A DNA stretch of 64,000 nucleotides from Earliella scabrosa (taxonomy: Eukaryota; Basidiomycota; Agaricomycetes; Polyporales; Polyporaceae), in assembly GCA_022605405.1 (NCBI GenBank), contig JABYQQ010000002.1, positions 496,001 through 560,000 on the forward strand, written 5' to 3'. This document shows, piece after piece, positions 38,505 to 50,870 of the stretch. The notes beneath the pieces were generated by a model. That model ran no database searches. It saw nothing but the letters and a program-made list of their open reading frames with translations, and was not told where the DNA came from. The translations under genes were made by a program, and so were the position numbers. Within the stretch, counting starts at the first letter, position 1; each line of letters opens with the position of its first letter.

Positions 38505-40736
38505 CTATAGTGCCAGTTTGACTAAATCCTGAATGCCCTCAACGCCATCCGCGACGGCTTCTGCCACCGTTCCAGGACAACGGAGCATGAAAGCGACCTG
38601 GGGTTGTCCTGGATAGTACCACACCACAGTGGCCTCCACGTAACGGATGAGCGTCATACTTTGCGCGAGGTAAAACACCACTCACAATCATGGCATAGAA
38701 TGCGATCATTGTCACGCCCTCAGCCATGTTCGTCATCGAGTCTGACAAAATGTAGTTGACGAGGAAACACGCTCCGAGAAGGAGGGCAACCTCGAGGTAG
38801 TCGAAGAGAAGGTGCATCGGCCGCTCGGTCCACCAGCCAACAAGGACAAGCAGTGGGGTCCAGAGGAGCGTGAATTGGATGCTGAGGTCAATGGGACGGC
38901 CGTGGGCAAACGTCTTCAGAAAGTCGTCGGACCGCGGGTCGATGATATCTGCATCATTGGCACCGGAAGCATTGGAAGCTGAATCTTCGGTGGAGCCTGC
39001 ACCGTCGTTGCCAACATTCTGCGACGACCCCTGGTTAGCACCTTGCGAGGACTCGTTGTCAGCGTGTGGCAGCGCAAGCGAAAGTGGACCCAGAGCACCA
39101 TCGGCATGCTGCTTCTCCTCCTCCTCTTTCTTCTTCTTCCTTTCTGCCATGATCTCCTTTATCATCGAGATGGATTTCGGGATAGCAACCACCCCGTCTG
39201 ACGAAAAGGAGACGATTGGGAGCAATACCAGACCAAACCATCTGCAGGATGCCGATGCCGATGATGAGTGGCCGGAGAGCACCTCGCCAGAGACGGTACG
39301 CACTCAGTCTGTATGCCACTATTCCTTCGAACAGGCTCAATGCTGGAAACCAGCTGCGCATTCACATCCGTCAGCCGTTACATCTGGGTATCGGAAGGGC
39401 GGTACTCACGAATTCGGCGGTCACAGCCATGAGAGCGGCGGCGACTAGTAGGAGGACCACGCTAACACAGGGATGTAAGACTTCTTTCGAGGTTTTGGGC
39501 GCTGGAGATTGACGAGACGTTGTCGGGAGGATAGGGCAACCGCAGTCACAAGTACCATATGGATGGTGGCGGAAGTGAAAGATGCGGGAGACGATATAGC
39601 TATGATCAAGCCTGCCATCAGCCAACTTTCCACGAGCCTAAGGTAGGGAAAGGTACTCGCATCACAAGCATGATCACAGAGATTCCTCGACTCATTCTCA
39701 AGATATCCCGTCGGACATCGTCGCTGACGAGAGGTACGAACGGAGGGGGCAAACCCCTATCGCTACTGAGGTTGTCGAGCGCGGCAAAAAACGCTGTCGA
39801 AAGCATTGTTCCTAGCACGCTGTAGCAGGAGCTCGTCAACTCTAATCCCTCTGCATCGAGAAGACGCACATACCCTATCATGAGGAGGGAAAGATTCATC
39901 TGTACATGATGTGCCTTGAATCTCTGCTGCGGCTTGAAGCAACCATGGAAGAAGAACGCTGTCCCTGGGACGAGGAGAAGGTGGAGAAGCACCACGCCAA
40001 TGATGGTGGACTGGAGCAGTCGCAATCTATCGAGTGACCGACGTGAGTACAATCTGACAGTGAATCGTACAATACTGGCCTCTCCAGACTGGTGTACGTA
40101 CTCGCACTTCAGGAGCAGGATTATGGCCAGCGTTGCTTCAACTGCACTGTTCGTGACGGTTACACGGTGCCGAAGGGACCGAGGCACTAGAGGATACTTA
40201 CTTGCTCAGAGTGATGATAATAAACTCCTTCAGTACCTCGGGGGAAACTTCGCCAAGCTGCTCGCCTCCCCAGTCAAAGATTCCCTGAAGAGGGATCATG
40301 GCAATGAAGCACACTGAGGAATTCGCAACATCAGATGCCATCTGGCGAAGGACGTGGGCGGCTCCCAGCTTACACACGAATGTAGTATCGTGCCCCCAAC
40401 GTTCCACGTTCCAATGTGAGGCCCAGGCGAAGGAGAGTGTAAGGATGAGGACAACGATGACAAACACAGCCCCTGTCAAGTGCGTGATGCAAACGGTCCA
40501 AATATGTGGGCGACAAATGACAACATACCTGGACGTGCAATGTAGGAGATGGTATGCTTGAAGCATAGATGTTTATTCTTAGGCTCGGGGCATGTTGATA
40601 CGCTATCCTTGGGTGCTAGTGGCGTCCTAGGCCCGCATCAGAGGAACGAATATATCGCGCAAGATGCGTTATCAAGCACTCACTCTGCGCACTTCAGGCA
40701 CTTCACCCTCGGCTGCGAACTGACTTCTCCAGCCAT
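38505..40736 (-). CDS. Divergent CAX-type cation/H+ antiporter, copy B
   Basis: Paralogue of copies A and C. ATG 40736 (MAGEVSSQPRVKCLKCAE) splices in phase across the first intron and a CLKC pair parallels FCSVC in copy A. Landmarks are FVIVVLILTLSFAWASHWN, MIPLQGIFDWGGEQ, SNAVEATLAIILLLKCE, LLHLLLVPGTAFF and ILLPIVSFSSDGVVAI. These are followed by RPIDLSIQFTLLWTPLLVLV, YPGQPQVAF and a C-terminal DLVKLAL. A long hydrophilic loop (KKKKEEEEKQ and Asn/Ser-rich) between the c-2 motif and the next span is unique to this copy. As in copy A, c-2 is SFS(S)DG instead of GNAAEH. Transport of Ca2+ or another cation against protons into the vacuole is the family role; specificity cannot be inferred. Confidence 0.75.
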
Positions 40737-40950
40737 TGGAGGCTACGATGCTTGAGGTGATACAGGGCAGAGACAGGAGACGGCCAACCTCGCATATTAG
40801 TAGCACAGAGCTCTCGGTCGGTCGCAAATGGTGCGACATGTGCCTGGTGGACCTGGTCCGATCAGATGCCTGCATTTGGTCCATCGCCTGCGGGCTCAGC
40901 GAGCCTCCAGCGCGGGTGACCGAGAAGGCTGCGAACACCAGACTCGCGTA

Positions 40951-41073
40951 GATGCGGTTGGTGGACCCTCCTACGCCTATTCACTTGCGCAGATGCGGCT
41001 GGTGGACCCTCCTACGCGTATTCACTTGCGCAGAGGCGGTTGGTGGACACTACTACGCCTATTCACTCGCGCA
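40951..41073 (+). repeat. 41-bp tandem repeat, three units
   Basis: Units start at 40951, 40992 and 41033, each beginning GA(T/G)GCGG(T/C)TGGTGGAC and ending ATTCACT(T/C)GCGCA. The first two differ at few positions. The repeat lies upstream of CAX copy B and downstream of copy C. Confidence 0.92.
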
Positions 41074-41837
41074 CATCCCCGAATCGAATCGAACCTTGGA
41101 ATCAGAATCAGCCGCCGCAAGGCAATCAACGACGCCTCGGTGTGGTGGATCTTTGTGGGCCCGGATGGGCGTTGTCCACCTTCGAAGCAGCAGGTCAGCG
41201 TTAAATCTGGACGGAAGCCACTCGTATATGAAACACGCACCTGTTGCACGTACTACTGCACGATCCGCCGCCGTCCAGGCTCTCACTACTGTGGCCCGGG
41301 GTCGAGTCCAACTTCGGTTCGGAACTTCGCATGGGGGGTCGCTAGCGTCGACCTTCCTGCTCGAGTCAGCATCCAACGCCGTACGCTGCCACCGACCTGC
41401 TCGAGTAAGGACTCTCCTCCACTTCGCAAAGCCCAACTGCGGTGCAGCATGTATGACGTATATTAAGATTAGGACCAATGCAACGCAACTGCAGAGATCC
41501 GAGCACATAAGCAGGGCAGGGTATGGATGACGTGAGCGACAGTGGGAGATGCGCAGATGGGCAGATGGATGGATGGGCAGCAATAAGTACTGTATGCAGC
41601 ATGCAAGTGCAAGTATAAGTGTATGCGGTGTAAGTGTAAGTGTATGCGATGTCAAGAAAGAAATAAAAAAACGACGCGATAGCATGATACAACAAAGCAG
41701 AGCACGGACAACTCTCCACCAGAGGGTCCATCGGACATCCAGTTTCCATTTAGATAGAGCTTACTTTTCCTCTGCGATCAGCGAACATGGCGGAGCACGG
41801 GGCCGACAGGTGAGGGAGACCGACCATAGAGGAGCGC
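41074..41837. other. Spacer between CAX copies B and C
   Basis: No gene. Purine-rich simple stretches (GATGGGCAGATGGATGGATGGGCAG and GTAAGTGTATGCG words) occur near 41.55-41.65 kb. Confidence 0.4.
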
Positions 41838-44291
41838 CTAGAAAACGGCGCGGACGATGTGATTGACGAGCTCAGCAGCAGCTTCGTGCCCGCCCTCGCC
41901 GTGTCCCTCGGACAGCCCGTTCGCGACCGCGTTCGCGACGGTGTCGCGGCAGACGAGCATGAAGTGCGACTCGGGCTGGCCCGGGTAGAACCACGCCGTC
42001 ACGGCCTGCGCGTGCCCAACGAAGCGCATCAGCATCCAAACGCGCGCGAGGAGAACGGAGGAGGAGGAGGAGGAGGGGAAGAGGAACGGGAAGGGGAGAA
42101 AGGAGACAGACGTACGATCATGATGTAGAAGACGATCATGATGAGGCCCTCGACCCAGTTCGTCTTCGCGTCCGCGGTGACGTAGTTGACGAGGAAGCAG
42201 GCGCCGAAGAGGAGCGCGACTTCGAAGTAGTCTGTCGAGTGCAGGCTGTCGTCAGTGCGCGAAGTGGGTCACAGGAGCGGATAAGGAAACGGAGAAGGGG
42301 AGGAGGATGAGGGAGAAGGATAGGGAGGAGAGGGCGAAGGAGAGGAAGCGGCACGCACCGAACAGGAGGTGCATGGGGCGCACGGTCCACCATCCGAGGA
42401 GCACGAGGAAGGGCATCCACCAGAGGACGAACTGGATGCTCAGGTCGATCGCGCGGCCGCGCGCGAGCATCGACGGCGTCTGGATCTTCTTGCCCGTGAC
42501 GTGGTCGTACACGGACTCCAGGAAGAACACGATCGCGACCGCGCCGTCCGCAGAGAAGGAGACGAATGGGAGCAGGATGAGGCCGAACCACCTGGAGGAT
42601 GCGATGTGTTATTTAAGAGGGTAGGAGGGCGTGTGCGGGGGATGGGCAGACTCACTCTTCTTCGATCCCGCTGATCTCCCGGACGCCTTCGATACTCTCG
42701 ACCAGCTGGCCCGCACCGAGATATGTGAGCATATACTCGGTAGGACGGACGCGGAATACTTACGAATTCAGCTGTCGCCGCCATTATACCCACCGTGACG
42801 ATCAAGAGGATTATGCATGCCCACGGGTTGGTGCGTGGTTCCTCGTTCAGCAGATGGTGCTCTTCGTGCTTGATCTCGTCAGGTGCATCATGCGGCACAG
42901 TGAGCGCGTTGTCTTCTCCGGGAGGGTTGTGGAGGTAGATTCGGGACGCGATGTAGCTATATGCGAGATGGAGGTCAGTAACAACACTCCACTAAGTCAT
43001 TGCTGTGAGCTGAACTGACGCACACAACAAGCAACATGATGCACAATCCGCGGCTGATGTGCAGAATCTCGGAGCGGGTGGCATCGTTCACGAGGTCCGC
43101 AGATACTTCGGCGCCGCCGGCCGCTGTGACTGACTGGGCACCGCGATCGAGAGCGGCGAAGAAGGCTGTGGGCAGCAGGATGGCCAGAATACTGGAAGAT
43201 ATGAGATACGTTGTCGACAGTGGCACCAATGGTCTCACGCACCCGATCAAGAGCAACGAATGGTTCAATTCGCTGGAATGAGGATGCAGAGTCTGGTGGC
43301 GCACTTGACTGCCACCGACCAAGAAGGCGGTGCCGGGAATCAACAACAGATGGAGAAGTATGACACCTTGACCGTTATGCCATCAGTCTCTGCATGCACG
43401 GAATTGATGAATGATTTGGACACTCACCGACGATGGTCGCCTGGAGCAACCGAAGTCTACAGCCAACAGTCGGTAAGGCGCATAGACGCATATATCATGG
43501 TACTCACTCGCATTTGATTAGTAGGATGATGGCGAGTACGGCCTCGACGGCACTGCACTCGATTCGGTGTTGAGCGCGAGTACTCAGACAAAGTGAAGAT
43601 GTACTCACTTGTTGAGAGTGACGACGAGCAGGTCTCCCAAATCCTTGCCGAGGTAGAGCGCCATCTGCTCACCTCCCCAATCGAACATCCCCTCCAGCGG
43701 TATGATTGCAAGGAAACATACTACGACGCGTCGGGAGGCATTCAGATAAGGCCAGAGCGTGTTCACTCACGAACAAACGTGGCTTCGCTGTTCCAATGGA
43801 CCCAGTGGGACACCCATGCAAGGGGAATCACGATGAAGAGGATGTTCAGCCCTGCCAGTCCACCAGCCTGTGGTTAACACGACTCGCTTGCGTCGGACCC
43901 GAGAGAGCGGGACTACCAAAGAGGGACAGAACTCACAAGAAGCCAAAGCGATGTTATACAAACTCTCTCCCCACCCGATCCGTCTCCTCCCCTTCCCCTT
44001 TAGACGGTCCCAGAATACTTGGGCACGATCGGTGGCGAAGCCATAGGCCGCCGCGCCGTAGTTGTGGTGGACGTGCGGAGGCTGCTGAGGGTGCTGGGGG
44101 TGTGGAGGCTCTTGGACAGCGTCATGGACGGTCGGGTCTAGGCTGTACACACTTCCAATTGAACGTAAGTGCTCCCGCTCGGCTTGGCGTTCGATGAGTC
44201 GTGCATACCCGCGCTCCTCGTCAGTGGTCATGACTCTGCTCGGAGGGTTGTTAGGCTTCTCATTGAGGGTGGGCGACGCGGACACGGACAT
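41838..44291 (-). CDS. Divergent CAX-type cation/H+ antiporter, copy C
   Basis: Third tandem paralogue. ATG 44291 starts MSVSASPTLNEKPNNPP, then a long hydrophilic N-terminus with a His/Pro-rich HPQHPQQPPHVHH stretch of the kind found in regulatory tails. Membrane parts include NILFIVIPLAWVSHWVHW, CFLAIIPLEGMFDWGGEQM, NNAVEAVLAIILLIKCE, LLHLLLIPGTAFLVGG, MAATAEFLVESIEG and ILLPFVSFSADGAVAI. Later come RAIDLSIQFVLWWMPFLVLL and WFYPGQPESHFML. The C-terminus (HEAAAELVNHIVRAVF) is longer than in copies A and B. c-1 reads NNAVE and c-2 SFSADG. The TAEF..SIEG segment is the clearest tie to CAX proteins (TAEFLVDSIDG-like). Most exon edges were read from overlapping frames. Confidence 0.77.
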
Positions 44292-46317
44292 GGTGGGAGG
44301 AGGGCAGAGGACGGAGGAAACGTGGGCGAGGAGAATGACGAGGGACGCACCAGAAGCGTGGGGAGATGTCAATTCGGAGCAATCACCACAACGACGCGAG
44401 GCAGGACTCGAGACGCAGTAGTGCCAAGACCCGGGGAAACCGAGATACGAACAGGCTTGGCCGGCAGATGAACAGGATTAGAACTTGGAACGGTGGAGCA
44501 GCGAAGGGGAAAGCTCTGGCCGTTGCGCGGCCTGCGGGGTACTTGTAGCCCCACAGCGGACGCTCGACAGACGCGACGCATCGCCTGATCCATGATAGCA
44601 AGTGACGGGAGGGTTGTGAAAGGCGACCTTCTCGCCGTCCGCATAGTACGCGCAAGTCGTCTCGTCTGGGCGCCAAGCGCCGCAAGAACGCCTTCTTGAG
44701 GCCAGCGCCATCCGGAGTTATCCTTTCTCCATACACTCACTCCTGCAACTTTGAACTGTCAATGTCATTGACTTGAGTCTCTCCTACAGACGGCAGTGCG
44801 TAGCAACCGAATAGAGTAGTGCACCCTGACCAAATCACCGCCCTAGCAACTGTATAATACGACAACGTCACCGGTCATTCGCGGCTCGCTGGTCGTCAGA
44901 TCAGCACCTCTGACTGCAGGTGCCCGTGTGGAACCGTGTTGCCAAACAGCGTGCGCATGGTTGAGCACTGCTGTGCGGTAATGGCCAGATCACAATTCGA
45001 AGTACAGGTTTAGTCGGCATACCACGCTTACGGACGCCTTCGGCGTCGATCGCTATCGCTTCTCGGAGACCATTCAATCGGGTGCAAGGAGGCTGCCCGC
45101 ACACGGCCAAAGACCTGCGATGAACGTGCGCCGGAGCGGGAGCACGTCGCCGGCGTGGTGAGTCTCTGACTCTTCTAGCATTCCTGATTGAGCTAATATC
45201 TACGCGAAGGACTCTGTGCTGATGCCGACGCAGATACACGAGTAACGGTGTGCGGTTTCGCGCAAACACGCAGCACTCGGAGCCATTCCACCGGCGAGAA
45301 CCGCCGGGGTGTTATAGTCATGCTCCCCAGTCCCGTCGAAGCCTTATCTTTGCCCTCTCACTCGCTTGATCAGGTGCCTTCGAAGGGGCTCCTCTTGAAC
45401 GAAAGCACCAACATGCTCTTCCTGCCAGCGTTGGCACTCGGTTCTAACCTTGGTCAAGACCGATGTCTCACATGCGAAGTTCGAACGACCTGTCCCAACA
45501 TCCCGCCGAATCCCTCGCACCTTCAATCGGCTCCCCTTCTCATATTCATCCGCCATCTGTCCAACACAGAGTCACAGACGGCGTCCGCACGTATCTGCTA
45601 GCGTCCACCGTCGACGGCGGCGGACACCCTTACGTGCTCGCAGTACAGCAGCGTACCGCCCATCTCAGGGTCCGCTCCACAACTCCGGTCGTCGTGCGGT
45701 CAGGCTCGGAGATGGAGCAGAGCCATGGCCTATGTATACGACATGAGACGCGCGGCGGCGGGCGTATCGACTCCGAACTGCGCGGGAGAAGAAGAAGACC
45801 CTGACGACGATACCGACCAGCAGCACTGAGTGCCGGTGGCACCTATGGCTTCCCTGAGGCCTGGATGTATAGAATCCGGACAGGCAGCACGCCCCATCGT
45901 CGACTCCGAGCGCGACCGGGTCACCGACGCCCTCGTGTCAGCTGGGTCGTGGATGGTGGTGGCCTGCGGCGGACCGCGGCGTGAGAGTGCGGTTCGTCAG
46001 GATGGTATACCGACGATGCGTGCTGCCACTGGTGACACTCAGGAATCCTTCCGATGGATCGCTGACATGTACTCGCGCAAGTATTGAGTAGTAGGCTCAG
46101 CATCACTGGCATTGCGACCACTGGCATGCGCAAATCATACAGTCTGAGTTTAGACTTCACAAGGCCAAGGGCGATGTACCTATGATTTAATCGCAACATA
46201 CCGGGTCGTCACTGGACATTCAATCGAGTGGTTTCAGTGCTGTATGTGACTGCTCTCGAATTCTTGCCTGAGCATTCCGATGAGGCTGCGAAAAAATGGT
46301 CATATTTCCCGAACACG
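44292..46317. other. Gene-poor stretch upstream of CAX copy C
   Basis: Several overlapping frames of 60-120 codons exist on both strands at 44.4-46.1 kb, mostly lacking an ATG. I recognise none and report no gene. The promoter of CAX copy C lies at the left end. Confidence 0.35.
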
Positions 46318-46421
46318 TGCTCGGAGTGAGGATCGAACTCACGACCTCAGGATTGCCCATCCAAGGGATGGTCATACTTGACGTATGAGACCTGCGCTCT
46401 AACCAACTGAGCCATCCAAGC
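46318..46421 (-). tRNA. tRNA-Met (CAU), elongator, intron-containing
   Basis: Reverse strand copy with mature halves identical to the other two tRNA-Met genes. The intron after CTCATA is about 30 nt and again carries TATGACC. Confidence 0.93.
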
Positions 46422-46540
46422 ACATTGTCCGTTTCTAACAGTTGTATATGATGTGGGTACCACTTCTTCAAAGTCCAGTGAGGGAACCGGACCAGGGATA
46501 ATACATACTACGTCTCAGACTCTTCACGTCAGTACATACA

Positions 46541-46576
46541 TAGGTCCGCCCAATCGTCTGCCTAGGGGAGACTAAG
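46541..46576 (+). repeat. Dispersed repeat, unit 1
   Basis: TAGGTCCGCCCAATCGTCT followed by a three-base variable part and TAGGGGA(G/C)ACTAAG occurs here and at 55911. Weaker similarity extends about 35 nt upstream (a CGTCTC...ACG stretch). It lies about 550 bp before the first questin-oxidase-like gene. Confidence 0.8.
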
Positions 46577-47127
46577 GCGATGTAGGTTCAGACACTTACA
46601 TACCGTTCCTTCCCGCGAAAGCAAGTTTTACATCACGATGGCGCGCCGCTAGCATGACGACTCGGACTCAACTAGAAAGATGCAAAGTAACTTGAAGTAA
46701 GGCTCAGTGGCAAGCTCCACAGTGGCATGGTACCGGTATAGTACAGCGACTACTAACAGCGTGTGGCGCAAACAGTCAGCAGCTCCCTATCTGGTGTCAC
46801 GACCTACGTCTTCGGATATCGATACGCAAGGCCCAGAGCTCATAAGGACTTCCCAAGATCCAGCGGCATCAAAGTCTGGTTCACCGGCACCGTTGTCAAC
46901 CTGGACACAACTCTGACCTGGTGCTTGCTGATTCCGTACTCAGTCTTACTTAGTGTGTAATGGATTTCGAGCCTTCGTTCAGTCAGCTGTTCTCACTGAC
47001 GTCATCCAATACCACGTCCAGATCTCCCACTATATAGCCCATGCTCAGGCTCGCATTGCCAGCCGTGCGACTTTCCCTCCAAGTCCTCCGCCATACAAAG
47101 GCAATAAGAGTACGGCAGGGCAGCAAG

Positions 47128-48952
47128 ATGACGCAGAAACGACTCTCAGACGAAACACTTGACAAGATCTTCCCGGTCCCCTCTCCGGCTCCTTCCCCAC
47201 AAGCACCTGGGCGGTTCCCCGGCATCACGCCTACATCGACTGCCGCGCTGCGGAGAGTGCTCAAGGAGAACCACGTCAAATGGCATATCTTTTTCAACGA
47301 CAAGCGTTTCCACAAGTGCGTGGTCTGACTATACGATGCGTATAAATCTCTGAAGGTCGTTCAACCCGCGACAGCCATAACTCCCACCAACTCCTCGCGA
47401 TCTATCAGCTAGGTGCGACCGAGGCGCTCCTGGATGCTGCGAACCAGACCCATGCATCGTATATGCGCCCCTCGTTTGAGTCTCCTGAGCCCATAACTCA
47501 GGACAACTTTCACGAGCATCTCGGAGATGAAAAGTGCGCCGAGAACACCATTGTGTGCTAACTCGTGTTGACATCCACGCTGTCCAGATTCTATGATGCA
47601 TACCTCAAATTTTTCACAGAGGTAGTGCTCGAAAAGGGCCCCGCAGCAACCTTGGAGGAGTACATCTTCTCCCCCAAGGCGAACATCGAGCCCCCCAAGC
47701 CAGACAAGCCGCCCATGCAGATGGTGAACCGCCTCCTCTCCGGCCTCCTGCATCCCATGATCCACACCGGGTACGGAGCTGAGTTTGGCCTTCTGGGAAT
47801 GTTCGCGGAAGGTTAGCCTTTGCATGGTTCTTTACCTTCTAGGCACGTCTCTCAGGCTGACTGAATGGTTCCAGGCCTCGCGCAGACGGCCGTACACCAT
47901 GTGACGGCGCCCGCGCTCACACCCCCGTCGCTCATGCAGTACGCCACAGCTGCTGCAGGAGACGCGAAGACCGCAACTGTCTCGCGGCTCGCTTCGTTCT
48001 TCCCATCTCTCCGTCTCTCTCAGCCCCCATCGGCTCCACCATCGGCAAGCGCGCCGGCGAAGAAGAGCGTCCATGCGCTTTCTCTGGTCGCTCGGATGTT
48101 GAAGGACGACTACTGGTCTTACAAGACGATCGGGCTGCCCCCTCCCACTGATGGCGAGGAGGACACGTCCCTTGAGCGTGTCCTGCACCTTCGCGGAGAA
48201 CAGCTCGTGGAGGTCATGAAGGAGTGGACCGTCGACGGCACGAACGCGCAAGAGGTCCAGAGCAAGATCGAGGAGCTCTTCTGGACGAACTCGATCATAT
48301 ACGGCGTCGGCGGCTGGGGCGGACGCGCGCACTCGAAAACCGGGAAGTTCAAAGGCGACTTCTTCTTGTAAGTTACACCCATTAGTCGCCTCGACTCCTG
48401 TCTTGGGATACTGATCACTCGACTTGTGTCCACAGCCTGCACCTCGTGACCTCCGTGCTCTTCCTCCCCTCGCTCGTCGCGTACCTCTCACCCACGTCCA
48501 CGACGATCCTCCTGCGCACCTACCTCCTCAACACGCTCGCGCTCTACGTCGCGCGCGGCCGCCCCGCGCTCCCCGTCGCGGAGTTCTTCGACTCGGTCAC
48601 CCCGACGCCAGTACCTCCCGCGTCCCCCAGCTCGGTCCTCACCCCGGCGAAGGGCACGCTCGTGCCGGATGACCCGCACCCGAACCCGTGGCTCACGCTC
48701 CTGCAGAACACGGTCATGCACCCGGACGACCACCTGTGCAAGCTGCAGCGGTCGCTCGCGCACTTTGCGGCGCTGTATGGCACGGCGCACGCTGGGTACC
48801 TCAAGGAGCTGGGTGTCGAGCTGGAGGGGGCGGAGAAGGTCGACGGGTCGTTGTTCGTGCGCGCGGCGGGGCTGAGTATGGACAGGCTTGGGTGGGTGCG
48901 CGAGGGGGACGAGGAGAAGGACTGGGATTTCGACCCTTTCTATCACGATTGA
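47128..48952 (+). CDS. Questin oxidase-like (DUF4243/AflY-type) protein, copy 1
   Basis: Exons 47128-47315, 47375-47533, 47588-47811, 47875-48367 and 48436-48952 give 526 residues. The family (AflY, GedK) includes Baeyer-Villiger-type oxidases acting on anthraquinones, but most fungal members have no known substrate. Visible landmarks are KENHVKWHIFFNDK, HNSHQLLAIYQLGA, YMRPSFE, EEYIFSPKAN, HPMIHTGYGAEFGL, LAQTAVH and VHALSLVARM. IYGVGGW, LVTSVLFLPS and HPDDHLCKLQRSLAHFA follow. Conserved histidines occur in HNSHQ, HPMIHTGYG and HPDDH. It pairs with the gene at 53670, with identical intron phases. There is no neighbouring polyketide synthase, so secondary metabolism is not supported by context. 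Confidence 0.87.
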
Positions 48953-49091
48953 TGATTCCCTGTATCCACGCCGTGTGCAGTCGTACTACTCATACAAGAA
49001 TGATTTTTGTTACTCATCTGATGTACAATTATAACGCGCGTGTGGATACATAAGGGCCGTCCGAGAAAAAGTACATTGCGTGACCAATTAT

Positions 49092-49162
49092 TCCGACACG
49101 GGGAATCGAACCCCGGGCTATCGCGTGAGAGGCGATAATGTTAGCCACTACACCATATCGGA
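49092..49162 (-). tRNA. tRNA-Glu (CUC)
   Basis: On the minus strand TCCGATA pairs with TGTCGGA, with a D arm containing GTGTAGTGGCTAACA, an anticodon arm ATCGC-CTCTCAC-GCGAT with anticodon CTC, and T arm GGGG-TTCGATT-CCCC. It is intronless, 71 nt, and CCA is not encoded. Confidence 0.94.
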
Positions 49163-50870
49163 CTTCTTAGCATGCCATTTCAGTCTTTGTCGTCTCGAAT
49201 CAGTTGAAACTTGCACTCACTGGTGGCAGCTTCAAGAAGCGGGGTCGAGCTCACGATGGAGCTGCAGTGGGCCTTCGATAGATCGTTTATGCCGATTGGT
49301 GGGTCGGGGTGTCACGGCGGTGCAGTCATGAGAGGACGATCCCGCTGAAGTAGGTCAGTGGATGTGGTTCGGACCGCGGTGGGGCATGCCAAAGTTCTGC
49401 CTCGTAGTTGTACATGGCGAGCACAAAGTCTTCCGCGCCAATGGGGTGCATCCCTTGTATGTTGTCCGATCCGAAGACTTGTCACATGGCTGCTGCTGGA
49501 CAGCTTGATTTTGAGGTGACGACGGACGGGCTCTGAGATCTGAGAGCGGACAGCTGAGAGAGTCCTGGGCGCAAGCAAATATACGCACAAGATGGAGGCA
49601 GTATTGCTTGAGTTGGAGCGGATGCGACTTCTGACACGCGAGGCTTCTTCAAGCTCAGCCGTGGCCATCAGGCTGGGAAGGAGAACCCTATGAGAACGCA
49701 TCGAGGTCGAATGCGGAGAGAGAGGCTGAGTGGTTCTGCATAAGAAGAGTTGTCGAGGCACCTGGCTGGTACTGCGAAATTGTGGGAGAATGCAGGCGTC
49801 CGCCGAGCAGTTATTTGCTGGATACGGATTGGTATTCGTCACCTTTGTTGATTTCCATCTACGCCGCCAGAATATACGATCTGTGGTGACTCAGTAACTG
49901 TGGCGGTTGCTTATGCGAGTATTCTAGAATAGAGACTTACCGTGGTGGGCAGAGCGATAGTTATGCCTGCATGGCGGCGTTCAACAATCCGTCGCTGAGG
50001 ATATAGCGATGGTGAACCAAGAGCCCTGGGTCGCCTTCAGTTCTGAGATTGGACCAGGATATGTGGATAGCCACTACTCCGAGATCATAGTAAGAAGGCG
50101 ACCACACGGTGGCCTGTCAGCGATGATTGCCACTATGATGACAATCGTCGACATACCGTCAGTGGTCACCGTCACCGTCACCGTGACTTGAGGAGGTCTC
50201 AAAGTTGACCAAAGTCTCCGTTGTGTTTCTCGGCTTAGTTTTGAAGAAACAACAAGCTCGAGGGTGAACGTCTGTAGCAGCTAGCTTGATGGACGGTCCC
50301 ATCATGGGATTCGTGGATCATTGGATGTGCAGCGGCAAAACGTTCCGATCCGATCGGCGCCGGGCGGGAGTACGGTGGCTGTGCGGCCGTCGGCGCTTAT
50401 AATTCAACAGACCAAGACGCTTGGCCCTTGAGTTGGCAACACTTCACGTCGAATTGCCAACTTGCACTCACATCAAACTCTCATCATTGCAGCCGCGCAC
50501 ACAGTCGAGATTGAAGTCCTCAGCAATGTCACTAATCCTGACCATAGTACGTGCAGAATATCTCATCGTCGTCTCAGCAGTACGAATGGCTCACATCCGT
50601 GTCACCACAACCGTTGAATATTTCACTGCGATGGCAGGCGCACAGTATGCCACAGTTCACAAGTTGACCGCTTAACGGCCGTACGCGGGGCGCGTCTTGA
50701 GGCCTGATGCGATGTGCATGACCCATGACCAGGCAAGGCGATTCCCAGGACCGGGAGTCCTGTATCATCAGCTCCAGCTCCTCGCCTTATCGCTCGCTTC
50801 TCATGCTATATAGCATGTGCCATGTGCATTGACCGCACTATGAGCGCCCCCCTACGTCTCTCTTGCCGCC
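49163..50870. other. Intergenic region
   Basis: The 1.7 kb before the NCS1 permease holds no supported gene. The longest minus-strand frame (49312-49842) begins on GTG and matches nothing. A short GTCACC repeat occurs near 50160-50190. Confidence 0.4.

Noticed and set aside
44383..44736. 117-codon minus-strand frame upstream of CAX copy C
   Set aside because: Its first codon is GTG, and the overlapping ATG frame stops after four codons.
49312..49842. 176-codon minus-strand frame
   Set aside because: It starts on GTG and has no recognisable domain.
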